Source of the DNA: Himantopus leucocephalus
Taxonomy: Eukaryota > Chordata > Aves > Charadriiformes > Recurvirostridae
Assembly: GCA_003993805.1 (NCBI GenBank)
Contig: RSEF01000001.1
Coordinates: 179,148,267-179,212,266, forward strand
Reading direction: 5' to 3'
DNA length: 64,000 nt
Below are positions 15,301 through 26,755 of this stretch, one piece after another (positions within the stretch are counted from its first letter, which is position 1; the number at the start of each line of letters is the position of its first letter). The notes beneath the pieces are model-generated. The model did not search any database and was not told the DNA's origin. It worked only from the letters and a program-made list of their open reading frames with translations. The translations under genes were made by a program, and so were the position numbers.

Positions 15301-16070
15301 ATCATGGTCATCTTGTCTGGTCCATATCAAGCATCCCAGTTTGCTCCAATAGGTAGAAAACATCCACAGAGATGAGACAACATGTTTCAACTCCCTTGTT
15401 GCCCCTGTCTTGCTGCACCGTGCTAGAATAAGGGCATAGGAACATTAGTTTTATTAAAACCCTTCATTCAAAGCATCCTGTACTTTTTTTTTTTTTCACC
15501 TGAGGAAGAGGATTCTTCCCCATTATTGCCAGCTGATAGACAATATATTGAATTAATCAGCTACTTTTTAGCTGAAGTACATTAGAAGTGACTGTCCCCT
15601 TGTGACTCACTAGTTCTTTCTAACTTTTCCAGGTGACAAAAAAAATAAATATCTCATTTCCATAAACAGAAGCTCCCTGACAATCTCTAAATTATTCTCT
15701 TCTTAAAAGAGTCTGTGGTATGGCAACATGACCAAGAGGTTAAAGACTTTGGCACTGAGTGTGAAGAAAGACAGAATAAAAGCATAGCAAAGTAATGGAA
15801 ATATTGACCAGTGGCCTCCTGTGATGGGCAATAAAGTAGTGATTTGCCTTCCCAGATCAGAGGAAGGAGCAACATTCTGGGTTCTTTCCTTGTCAAGACC
15901 TTTTCTTGGATGCAGGTACCTCCTCAGGTTTCCTATGAGGAAAACCAAAGCTCCTGGGAGAAAGAAAACGCTTATACAAGTGCAACTTTTGCCTGACCTT
16001 TTGGTCTTCTTGGACAGTTGAATATCAGAGAGAGAGAGGTGAAACACAGAGAAGGAGGGAGGAAGAAAAT
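9341..16070. other. Intergenic DNA without recognised features
   Basis: AT-rich unique-looking sequence. Small tandem GGTATG-like units occur at about 9505-9545. Open frames are short (up to 145 codons), have no family resemblance and are interrupted at chance frequency. I see no RNA gene. Confidence 0.6.
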
Positions 16071-16137
16071 GGAAGGGAAGGGAAGGGAAGGGAAGGGAAG
16101 GGAAGGGAAGGGAAGGGAAGGGAAGGGAAGGGAAGGG
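16071..16137 (+). repeat. (GGGAA)n pentanucleotide microsatellite
   Basis: About 13 nearly perfect GGGAA/GGAAG units lie inside a longer purine-rich stretch (about 16020-16140). All-purine strands of this kind can adopt triplex structures and are often length-polymorphic. Confidence 0.95.
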
Positions 16138-17656
16138 GACTCATGCAGATACTGAGACTGGCCAGATATACATTTGACACTTCATTTCTGTAAAGAAATA
16201 GTAAGAAATTTTAGAAAGAAGGACATATGAAGAAATGCTAAGAACAGCAGACAGTCCATACAATGCATTCCAGCAAAGGCAAGGGGCATAGACACATATT
16301 GGTCATTCTGTCCTGTTACAAACCAATCACTGCCAGTCCTCAGATTTGAGACAGCTTTGTTTGCAGATGGCCGGGGTGCCCGCTACCATTTCCTAATGGC
16401 ATTTAAATAATCCTTTCTTTATTAAGTGCTTTGGTCGCAATATATGTTGGTACATCAGCGATACAGAAAAGAGAAAGGGGCACAACTTTGTATTGCAACA
16501 TGTTAGCAGAGACTCTAAGTCTGTGTAAAGCACTGGCAAATAGGCAGCTGTGTGTACAACAGCACCATCGGCTCCAGTGAGTAACTCCGGAGCAAATGCT
16601 GACCTGCAGCTCTCAATTACGCACAGAGGCAGGGAAATGAATGGCAGGGAAATGGTAAGAAAGACCACAGGAAGGTCTAGAGAGCTGACCTTTCTCCCTT
16701 TTGAGTGCATAGGGATTTATTTTTATTCACAAAAATGATTTAGGCATTGGGTTTTTTTCTAAAATCCCTCGGTTTTGCTGTAATCTAGAGCTCCTGGAAG
16801 TCAGGAGTGTAATTCCTTAAGACAGCGATTGCGGAGGGTATCAGGTGAGGCTTTGCCCATGAAGAAAAGATGGCATTGGCTCTGAAACACTGGAGATGCC
16901 AGCTGGGAGAGTTGCACCTGAGTTTCCATGGTCTGCTGACTCCTGCATGATCATTGCAAGACCTGCAGGTCAGTCGTGCCATCGCTTTCCCCTCTTGTGG
17001 CTGGCACTTGTATCTTCCCTGCTGGAAGGAGCTCGACCCCATTAGACATTATACAGGTCTCAAATAACTATCACGATTATTAAAGTGTTTGGAGCTTTGG
17101 GAAAAGCTGTTTTCAAAACTCTGGTTAGGACTGGCAGAAAGGGGTGTGTTGGCATCAGTCCAGAGAGAGCCCATCTGCAGGAGAAGAAGAGAGAAAGGAA
17201 GGTTGGGTGGAGCTGACCTGGAGTTCTTACCCTAATGGAAACTGCAAGCTGGTCATGTTTGATGCAGAATGATGAGAAAGGGTATTCTGCTGTGTGCTGC
17301 ATAGGAGTGCTTGCACTGAGCAAAAAGCAGCAATGGGTGCTTCCTTCATGTATGGAGTCAGTTGGTTGAGCATCTGTCCACCAGAAACAAGTAGCTGTAA
17401 ATAAAACCCGGAGGGTTTTATAGTATGGAATATGCTGTCCAGCATAAACATTGTCCTTCATGTCCCTCCCAGACAATACAAATTGCCATGCGTGACACGC
17501 TCCATATAACCTGAAGTTCACGTGGCAGCCCCCCAGCTGGGGAGATGTGCCAGCTGGTGGGGATTTGCTGATGGAGCTGGTGAGTGAGGCAGCAAGGCCT
17601 CCTGTGAGTGGTGGGATGGGTCTGAGGGCGGTACAGGGCTGCTGCGGCTTAGTGGT
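16138..17656. other. Intergenic DNA upstream of the first solo LTR
   Basis: No recognised gene or repeat. The minus strand stays open for 208 codons (17060-17686), but the frame starts inside the LTR and shows no protein family features, so I do not call it. Confidence 0.5.
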
Positions 17657-18411
17657 TGTCCAGGTTGGAGGTAAAACAGAACCCATTTTCTTTTCTGTAA
17701 TTTAAGTTTTCAGCTCAGCCTCTTCTAACTCACTCACTCTCTGAAATTAATGGCATATTTTTCAGACAGTGTCCGCTTCTAGCAGATAAGGTCTGATGTT
17801 TCCAGTGAATCCCAAGGAATGGTGTGCAGAGAGGCTCGTGCTTCTACTTATTGCTATACCAACCAAGGTCAGCTCACTTTGTTATGTACAAAGTTGGAGG
17901 GTGGGAAGCAGAAGAGTGTAGCGGGGTCGCAGCTGCGGGGAGGAGCAGACAGGACAGGTGACCCAAACCTGACCAATGGGGTACTCGATCCCATCTGCAT
18001 CATGCTCAGGATAAAAGCTGAGGGATGAAAGGGGTCGACCTCTTTCTTCAATGGCTGATGTCCGAGGAGGACTCTGTCTGTTTGTCTCTCTTTGATGCTG
18101 ATGTGTGCGTTCGGAATCCAGATCTGGAATCCAGTCCCTGTCTGCTGCTGAGTCCAGTCTTGGACTTTCCCAGTGCCTGCCAGTGATTGTCATCGTGGGA
18201 GCTTGATACGGATGGTATATATTTTATATATTGTCATTCTTAATATTATTATCTGTTCTTTTAATTATTACTATTTAATTAAAGGAGTGGAGTTTCTTTA
18301 CAACTCATAGGTCTCTCTCTTCTTTTCTCTCCCTCCTTCTCAGAAGGGGGGAGAGGTTAAAGAGGGCATCTGTCGTTCGCTTTAGTGGCCAGCCCAACCC
18401 AAGCCACGACA
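17657..18411 (+). mobile_element. Solo LTR 1 of an endogenous retrovirus, 5-bp TSD
   Basis: The element begins TGTCCAGGTTGGAGG and ends CCACGACA. It is flanked by identical 5-bp duplications GTGGT (17652-17656 and 18412-18416). It holds a TATA element (ATAAAAG, 18011-18017) and a poly(A)-like ATTAAA (18278-18283), giving the order U3, R, U5. It aligns along its whole length with two other copies in this window (54868-55597 reverse and 60386-61129). No internal viral genes remain, so this is a solo LTR left by recombination. The 5-bp duplication and TGT...ACA ends favour an ERVL-like (class III) origin in birds, but the family was not identified. Confidence 0.9.
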
Positions 18412-18969
18412 GTGGTGCACAGGTGAAATCTGCCGGACAGAGCAGAAGGGCAAGGGTGCCTCTCTCTTTGCCTATGCCGAGGTGGTGCTGGGGCTGCAAG
18501 ATGCAGCCCCTTGAAGCCGAGACGTCAGAGCTCATCCAGGCAGAAATCCAAGCAGAAAAAATAATTCGGCACCTACAACGACAGAGTCAGAAAGCGCTGG
18601 TGAAGCCATGGAGGCAGGAACAGGTGTGACTTTGTCCCCCGTTCTTTGGGAAGTCCAATGAAAAAGGGGTAGTTCCTGGCACAGNCCTTCTCAATACGTG
18701 CCATACCCTCAGGGCACGGCAAGTTGACAGAGATGTGCAGTGCCCCTTTGCCAGGCAGTAGGGCTGGGAAGGGACCCCCTGAAGAGCTGTGATGTGGTCC
18801 GTTCCAAAAGCAGAGCAGCAGTATCCCTCACTGTCTCTTGCTAGAAACCCAGGTGTGAAGGCAAACCACACTCCTTTGGTATTGTTTGCTTGTTTTTTCT
18901 TCCTTCAATTATCCCAGGTGAAATGGGAGCTTTTAAAGAAGTGCCAGTGTCTCAGTGTCTACTCATACC
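18412..18969. other. Intergenic DNA with a single-N join
   Basis: No gene seen. A single N at 18685 marks an assembly join. Confidence 0.6.
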
Positions 18970-19004
18970 ATTGGCCTCGGCCCATGGGTCCAGCCTGTCC
19001 AGAT
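18970..19004 (-). mobile_element. CR1 LINE fragment cut off by an assembly gap
   Basis: The bases ending GTCCAGCCTGTCCAGAT match, from memory, an internal segment of avian CR1 read in antisense. The match stops at the gap, so most of the element is probably in the missing sequence. Confidence 0.55.
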
Positions 19005-19104
19005 NNNNNNNNNNNNNNNNNNNNNNNNNNNNNNNNNNNNNNNNNNNNNNNNNNNNNNNNNNNNNNNNNNNNNNNNNNNNNNNNNNNNNNNNNNNNNNNN
19101 NNNN
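19005..19104. other. Assembly gap (100 N)
   Basis: Exactly 100 N, the usual placeholder for a gap of unknown size. CR1-like sequence abuts the left side. Confidence 0.99.
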
Positions 19105-20044
19105 ATGGGACAGGCAGAAAGAGGATGCACCCTGGCAGAAAGAGTCCAGAGCGGGAGTTTCCACAGAACTCCATCTTTGTCTTTTTTCCCTAACTCCAAC
19201 TTAGACTTGTGTTTGGCTATATGTAGGAAATGCGTAGGAACACGCTTACTGTTAAGCTTAGGTTTAAAAGCCGCTTCACCTTCCAAAGGAATAAAACCTA
19301 AGCATAAAGAAAGATGCCTTTATGAAAACTGGATCCCAAAGTTTTCCCTGAATAATATATGCTTATGAAGTTTTAAGGTACGCAAGTGTGTATGAAGGAA
19401 TAATACAGGGGTATGCTGGAGCTGCAAAGCTGTGCAGAGACTGAACTGACCTTGAAATGAGGCATATTTTAACAGTAGGTGTTATTTCTCATTTATTTCT
19501 ATTGAGAATGTGTCTACCAGGACCGTGAGGATAAGCTGATATTAATCTAATAGTGTTATAATTCAGCTATTCTGTGTTTACGTGCTCTGCATTTGAATCA
19601 TAGGAGAAATGTGCTGGTGGGTGATTGGTGTCGTGACTATTGACTGATGTCCCATGTTATGATAAATATGTGCACAAAGACTAACAAGCCTCAAATGCAT
19701 TAAGAACATGATAATGCTGGTTCTGGGTCAGACAAAGGTTTTATGCTTTTTCTGGCACTCTCCTTGCCACTGCCCAACTTCTCAGCCGGTGCACTCATAG
19801 GTACACCCATAACGAGCCCAGCCTTTTTTTTTTTTCCAGGAGCTGATCCCCGCATATACGATAGACAGTAGAAAAAAACTAGTTCTTCATATTCTTTCTG
19901 TTGTTTTATTAAAACATCTGAAGTTGTATATATCTTTTTGTTTGTTTGTTTGTATTTACATTGGCACTTCATTGGGTCCAGACTAAATGGAAATTCTCTA
20001 CCTGACTGCAGCAAAATTTGGGCTGAGCCCTCAGTTAGTAACCA
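19105..20044. other. Intergenic DNA without recognised features
   Basis: No gene seen. It holds a T-run at about 19826 and a (GTTT)n stretch at about 19938-19952. A short CTGGGTCAGACAAAGG at about 19723 resembles an old CR1 motif but is too short to call. Confidence 0.5.
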
Positions 20045-20125
20045 GCCATTTAGGTTGGAAAAGACCCTTAAAGTCATCAAGTCCAACTGTAAATCTAACA
20101 CTGTCAAGTCCAGCACAGTTTGCTG
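20045..20125 (-). mobile_element. CR1 LINE 3'-end fragment, antisense
   Basis: TTTAGGTTGGAAAAGACCCT followed by GTCATCAAGTCCAACTGTAA and CTAACACTGTCAAGTCC matches the antisense of the well-known avian CR1 3' region (consensus from memory). Confidence 0.75.
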
Positions 20126-22339
20126 TGGTGGAATAGGAAACTGAGACAGCTAGGGACATTAGTTGTCTTTTATGGACGGAGGTGGAAAATTTTCTAAGGA
20201 AAATTTTTTAATTATATTGGCATGAAAGTCATAAGAGTGGCACATGAGAGCCAAGTATGTTTGTTCAGCTAGAGTAGTGGAGGATCTACTGGGTTTGTTG
20301 CTAAGTTAGAGCGATAGCAGCTACTGCTCTAGGCAAATGGCTTTTTAGAATTAGAAGCTGTTACTGTCTGAAGTGACACATTTAGAAAATGTCTCTACGT
20401 GAATAATTAGCTCACGTAGCAAAGCTGCAGCTACCTGATAGCACACTATTTTTCCCACTTTGGAGTTTTTTTTTAATTTATCTACAACTTTCCAATGGTC
20501 GTCACTGCTAGTTTATTCCCTGTATGACAAATAAGTAGTAAATGAAAGTGTTTTCATATATTGGGACAATCTGCATGTTTACATTTTTTACAGCTGTTTC
20601 AAAGGTGTAACTGAAACCCTGAAGAGCTTTTGCTCTTTATATTACTGAAAGCCACACTAAACAGTTTTCTACAAATTTCCAGTTTGGAGAACTGCAGAGT
20701 AATTATTCAAGGGTTTATGCAGAAGAAAAGAAATAATCTTCCTTTAGAGATAATATTTTGATGCAGATTTTAGTTCTCTCTTTTCTGTTTCATCTTTCTT
20801 TTCTCCAGCTCAAAAATATCTACTTCCTTAGAAATTGTTCTCATTTGATGTGGTAGAATATCTTTGCTTCACAGCTGAAAAGGAATTGGACCTGTCCTTT
20901 GTCAGTCAAATACCGCACTATTCTGTAATTTCCATAATGCATGCAGTTTTCCTTTACTTATTTAAAAAAATTGCCAAGTTTTTATATTGCTCCAATACAG
21001 CTGCTGGGGACCATGTATCAATCTGCATGTGTATGGCCCAACATTACTTTTTGCAGCTGAGCTAAAAATCTGTGCCAAATTGTATCATAACCCAGGAATG
21101 AACATAATAGGGATGACTTACTTCACATATATTCTCTGCAGATTGTTATGACCAACTGCAAGTAAATGAGAAAAATATATGTAGTTGATATTTCTAATTT
21201 AATCTTTGACATCTCAATAAGTCATTTTAATATTAAAATTATTCTCACTATACGTTCTGTATGAAAGACCAAAATAATCTATGTTTTTAATAGAATTTAT
21301 GCAGGAAAGCATTGACAAAAAATGCTAGAGTACTTTTAGGTTTGCTCCTACATCAGCCATGCTGAGATGAGGCTTAAAAACCCACCAGAGAATTCACATT
21401 TGCCTCAGTGCTGTTAGTAAAAGCCGTAATTATCTGTATCTTTTGGAAATGCCTAAAATGAAACACAACCTAATTCTCAGTTATAGAACAGTGTAGTACA
21501 GCAAAGACATTATCATCTATTTTTTCATTATAAGTGGCGGGTGCATAACAAGGAAGAACACTGCCATGATTTCTTGGTAAACCTTTACAATATATAACCA
21601 TTTAGTAGAGCAGTGAAAATCAGAACTTTGACTTTATCGCTCCAGAACATTTCTGTTGTATAGGTAGACAAAGAGATTGACTTTCTATGATATTTTCACA
21701 CCCTCACAGTCCTGTTTTCTCTCCTTTAATTGTCAGTAACCTCACTGCCCAGCAATTTTTTGTAGGGGATTAGGGTTAGCCTAATTGCTTTCCCCTTCAC
21801 TCTTGACAGCGTTACTGAGGCTAGCATCTCCGGCAGAGCCCCTTGGGCCTTGCTGCTGCTGAATAATGCATGCCAGAGCTCTGTACCCCAGAGCAACTTT
21901 TACCCACCCATATTGCAGGCCTTAGCAAAGTGAAGTACGATCCCAACAGGGGCTGAACGTAGACTGCAGTAGAAGTAGGTGAGGCTGACAATGACCTAAT
22001 TAGGAGCCATGGGACTAAGAGGGACCGCAGAGTTTACATGACCATGCCTAGCCCTTGGTTAAAGGCATCCAGGATTCTTGCTTGGATTTGTTTTATTGAA
22101 ATATTAAAGCAGCCACTGACACCTTTAAATTTTTCATCTGTCCACATCTTTTACAGTTCTCCATTTTTTTTTAGAGCTGAAACCTAACAGCTGAGGAGAA
22201 ACTTCCAAATGTGTTGTGACAGGGAAGGGCACACTGCCCTTTTTACCTTCTGAAATTTTAAGTCCTTAATGGTTCAATTGTTTATGCAATTCAGGGGAAA
22301 AGCCATGGGGAGAAATGACGGTGGAGTGAGGGGATTCTA
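20126..22339. other. Intergenic DNA without recognised features
   Basis: AT-rich unique-looking sequence. The block at about 21760-22030 is richer in GC. I see no gene. Confidence 0.5.
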
Positions 22340-22900
22340 GATAGGAACAAGTATGCCGGGTCAGGTAAAAGTTCATCTAGCCCAGCATTGTGTTTCTGGA
22401 AGTGAGCAACAGGGAAGTTTAGGGAAGGAAGGAAGAAGTAAGGGAAGAATGCAAAGGCACATAAAAGTAAAGCACACATGTATTTCCTACTCTCATTCTC
22501 AGATTCTAAACTAGTAACAGTGTTTTTGTATCTAATAATGCTTGGTGGATTTCTAGTCCCTGACTTTATGCAGTTACTTTTTGAACACCTGTGAACTTTT
22601 GATATCTCCAACATCTAGCAGCAGTGAATTACAAAGTTCAGCTATATCCTGCTAAATAGCTTCATTCTCCTTTTTGTTTTCAGTGACGTGCCACATAGTT
22701 TTACTTGATGACTGCTAGTTCTTGTGTAGGAAAAGAATAACCATTCCTCATTCACCTTCTCCCTGCCATGACTTTTTTTTAAGCGCTCTGTCATATTTTC
22801 TCCTTGATCACCACTTTCCCAGGGTAAAGAGCTCTTGTCTAGTTGGTCATTCCTTGTCATTCCCCACCTCTGATCAGTCTTCTGCTATTTTCATCTTCAG
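22340..22900 (-). mobile_element. Long, ancient CR1 LINE fragment, antisense
   Basis: The left end has GGGTCAGGTAAAAGTTCATCTAGCCCAG (split here by reading: GGGTCAG, then TTCATCTAGCCCAG), the hallmark of old sauropsid CR1 3' ends. About 200 bases later come GTGAATTACAAAGTT, then TACTTGATGACTGCTAGTTC, TCATTCACCTTCTCC and CTGTCATATTTTCTCCTTG, in the order known for these elements. The copy is much diverged, so it is older than the CR1 copies at 26479 and 31945. The consensus is recalled, not searched. Confidence 0.6.
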
Positions 22901-22989
22901 TGTGTCCTCCTGTTCTCTTTGTAGCTTGTAGAGCTCACAAATGTAGCTACACTGATTCCTTCATACTCACTCCTGCAACTTAGAGTCTG

Positions 22990-23115
22990 GAAGTGGGAAG
23001 CTGAGCTGAGTCAGACCAAAAGTCTATTTACTGTCCTGTGTCAGAATATCCATTAGCAGGTACTCAGGGAAGCACATAAGACTAGACAGTTGTTCAAGAA
23101 GATTTGCACTTTAAG
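22990..23115 (-). mobile_element. Second ancient CR1 fragment, antisense
   Basis: GAGTCAGACCAAAAGTCTAT, then CTGTCCTGTGTCAGAATATC and CAGGTACTCAGGGAAGCACA repeat the 3'-end motifs of the element at 22340, so a second copy starts here. It ends without further recognisable sequence. Confidence 0.5.
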
Positions 23116-26100
23116 CCTCAGGTTCATGCTCTGCAAGTTGGTTTTTTTTTTTGTTCCTTTTTTAAATGGTGCAAGATTTAGACTTCTCCATAAAACAGTT
23201 TTTAACCCTCCCCCACCCCAGGTTTGACCCTTACTGTCTAGTAATAAAGTAAAAACTTGTCTCGGTCTGGTGATTGCATGTTCTGTTTCTTGGGAATTTT
23301 AAAAACAGGAAGAGAGATTGCCTGATATTATAAAAAGTTGTGAAAAGTAGACAAGCCCAGAGTAATCATTCACAACTACTCATTTCAAGGATAAAATTTT
23401 TAAATGCACCCTGAAAAGTAATTTCCTGGGAAAAAACCTTTGAAATCTGAAGGTAGCCCTGCTCCAAATCTGTTCTGAAGTAACAAACAAATACAGGATT
23501 CTACAAAATGCAATTAGCATAAGAGATTCTGAACTGATGACTGTGTTAGATATCTGCTGAAGCCTGTTTTGGGGCAATATAACGGTCTGGGCAAACTTAC
23601 AAGTGTCCACCCCCTATAGACCTTCTATTACACCCATAAACCTTCACTCATTAACATTTTGGTGACCTAAGCAACTGATCATATATACATTTAACGACTG
23701 TATAAAGGAATGACTCACTCAAAATGCAATTAAAAACTGCTGCTTCAGCATGGATCTTTTAAGTCAGTTTGACATAATTAACTTCAGGATGATTTATTGA
23801 AGAGATTAGTCTTTCAGTTAGAGTTGGAGTAATCTACATGACCTCTTCTGAAGAATATCGCTCACTACAGTTTTAATGGATACAGGATGAGCTAAGATAG
23901 CATTACTTGCTTTTGCTACCACCCAGCAGACATTCTGCCTCGATACCTCTTTGACTATGTAATTTATTTTCACTGGCACATATCTAATTAGGCAGTATCA
24001 TATTTTGAACACTATCTTTCTTGATGCAAGGGTTTTATAAAAGGCAAGCCCTGAAGAATCTCACAGATCAGATCTTTCAATCTTTTGCAGCACACATCAG
24101 CGTAGTACCAAGCCATAAATTGTTTGTTGGTTTTCAAATTTCCCATTGAAATCATAAAGCCACGGAAGGTTAAGTATGCACGCAAGGCCTTATTGATTTC
24201 CAATTAACAAAGATAATGCCTACAATCTGTGGATACTGTAGGTATAATATTCTTATTTTTCTGGGAAACAACTATTTGTTGATTGAATTGAATGTATATA
24301 TAATCATCAATTTGAATCCACATAACACAAAGGGTGCCCTTTGTATCGTTTTTTGACTTTACAAATTTTGGTACACAAATAGGCCTAACTTCTCTGGCAA
24401 TCAGTAGAAAACAGTTACTTTATATAGCTACCCTGAAAAAAAATCTGAGAAATTCTGTGTGCATGTTTCTCCTCTCTTTCTGTGAGTTCTCCCTAGCACA
24501 GTTAACTCCCACTTCAGCTTAGAAAAGCAGACTGCCTTGCTCACATCATGATCTCTGACTTTTTATGGGTTTCATCCAGTCTGAGCATAATTCTTAGATT
24601 GTTGAAAGCATATTCATCTCCAGTTCTTCCTGGAACCAGCTTTTAGCCTTACAAATAATAAGCTGTGTCACGCCGGAAGGAACCAAGCATTACATTTCCT
24701 ACATAATTCTCTGAGCATCCAAATAGTTTTATATTGTTTGATTTCATGTTCCCATTATCAATCTCCTTGCATTTCATTCCCAGTGCACAGGAAGGACAGC
24801 AAACTAAGGCAGACAAGCTAGTTGCAGAAAAATACCATCAGTTACACATGACAGTCCCTTCCTCAGAAAACACTTGAGCTTGAGGAGCCCTCTGTTTTTC
24901 TTCCGTGTCACACATATGTCTCACATAATACGTGTCAGATAAATATCTTCACTATAGCTGATATCGTTGCTTAAGATAATAAAAGGGACTTTCTGGAATG
25001 TCAGCTAGCAGGATCCCTTCCTGAAGGGTCCCTTGTTGTTGCACTTATTTTCAGTATCTTCTGTCAGAGATGTAAAAAAGTACCTCGAGCCTTTCTGTTA
25101 TTAGGACTTGGCATGACAAAGCAATAGCAAAATGATTGCATGAATTAAGCAGAATAGCTTTCTGCTGGAATGAAGCTAAGCTTTCTACACACTGATGAAT
25201 GTGTTTTTAAGCTTCTTTTGCTTGCTCTACTACATTAGCACTGCTACAGTTTTATCTGTGCCACCCCACCACTTCCTTTTGTTCACAATATATTTCATCA
25301 CCTACAAGACTGTATCTGATCTCTTACTAGCCAAAAAATCTGGGCAATCAGCGCATACAGAGCTTGATGGCAGAGGAGCAGCTGGGGAACTTGCAGTGCA
25401 TGCTCTAAATTGGGAATATCAGTCTGTGTATAAACAACTTCCAGTTCAATAGTCCTACTTTTCATTAAAATTTGTTTTCTCTCTTTATCAACCAGTAAGG
25501 CCTGGCTGTCACAGGAAGGAGCAATCTTGTGGTAATAAGATTACAAAAGACAAGTTAAATTTGTTCCTGTAGAAAAGGAAGGACATGAGAAGTAGGAAGT
25601 GCTGAGAACAGCAAATAGGATTATGAGAAGTTTACAGGGTCTAATGAGGTCTTCTGAAAACAGAAGGGCCCCTTTTGCACAACCTCCAAGTCTAGGCTAA
25701 GACAGTAAACCGGCATGTGACAGAGGGCATCTCCATGTGTGCCTACCTTTTTCCGCAAGAAGCTGTTTTTCTCAGATGGTCTAAAAGCCTGGAAGGGAAT
25801 CTTCCACCCTTAATTTAGTTACTCTCAGAGATCATTATGGCTTTTGCTCTTGGCAAATCCAGCCATCTCAGTTTTTAGAGCTATAAGATCCATGAACAAG
25901 AATGTTATTCTCAGTACTACCAATGGCTTCCGTGTTAACTGTGGACATGTAGCTTTTGAAGTTTCCTCTTATTTCCTCTTCTACCACCATAAATTGATTT
26001 TAAGCTATGAAAGTTAGTTTTCCTACATTTCCTCTGTTGTCAGTACAGTAAAACAGTCTCTCTCATGGGTGACGCAGAGCACCTTTCCTTAGACTCTTGC

Positions 26101-26478
26101 TCTCAGTTGCTGCTGTCTCTCTGTGGATCATACAGGAATCCTGAGGTGAGTCTTCTAAGCAAAATTAGCATCATGAACACCCCAGGGGCTTCAACTGACC
26201 TAGTTGAAAAACAAAGTTAGTATTTAAGCCTTCTTATAAGGAAGTTGTATGACTGCAGATGAAGAGTGCTAATCTGGTAGACATAACAATCACTGACCCA
26301 GAGTGGCAGCAGCTCTCTCCTCACATTGTTTCTGCCTTTGCATGCAAATGAGCACACTAACTGCAGAACTCACCCGCAGTATAGCCAGGCAATTTTGTAT
26401 GCCCTTTATCTAAGACCTGTAATGCCACTTGCACTGCAACAGCTGGTCTAGGATTGGAGTCACTGGTTAAGAGATTTG
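23116..26478. other. Intergenic DNA without recognised features
   Basis: AT-rich sequence with no gene, RNA gene or repeat that I recognise. Confidence 0.5.
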
Positions 26479-26755
26479 CAGAATCACAGAATGCTTGAGG
26501 TTGGCAGGCACCTCTGGAGACTGTCTGTTCCAACCCCTGGCTCAAAGCAAGATCACCTAGAGCTGGTTGCCCAGGACCATTTTCAGATGGCTTTTGAATA
26601 TCTCCAAGGATGGAAGCTCCCCAGCCTTTCTGGGCAACCTACTGCAGTGTTCAACCACCCTCACAGTATAAAAAATGTGTTCTTATATTCAGACAGAATT
26701 TCATGTGTTTAAGTTTTTTCCTACGTTTCAATTAATTTGTGCCCAAATTGGTGGT
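26479..26755 (-). mobile_element. CR1 LINE fragment, antisense
   Basis: It starts AATCACAGAATGCTTGAGG and runs through CCAACCCCTGGCTCAAAGCA, AGCTGGTTGCCCAGGACCAT, TGGCTTTTGAATATCTCCAA and CTTTCTGGGCAACCTACTGC to TTTGTGCCC, in the order of avian CR1 read in antisense. It is about 280 bases of the 3' part only, as is usual for 5'-truncated CR1 insertions. Confidence 0.92.

Noticed and set aside
17060..17686. 208-codon minus-strand frame
   Set aside because: Its start lies inside the solo LTR inserted at 17657, and the product resembles no family. Chance is the simplest explanation.
18789..19368. Open frames running across the 100-N gap (also around 31845 and 59283)
   Set aside because: The frames are artefacts of unknown bases being read as open codons.
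19723..19740. CTGGGTCAGACAAAGG word resembling an old CR1 3' end
   Set aside because: It is isolated, with no further CR1 sequence on either side.
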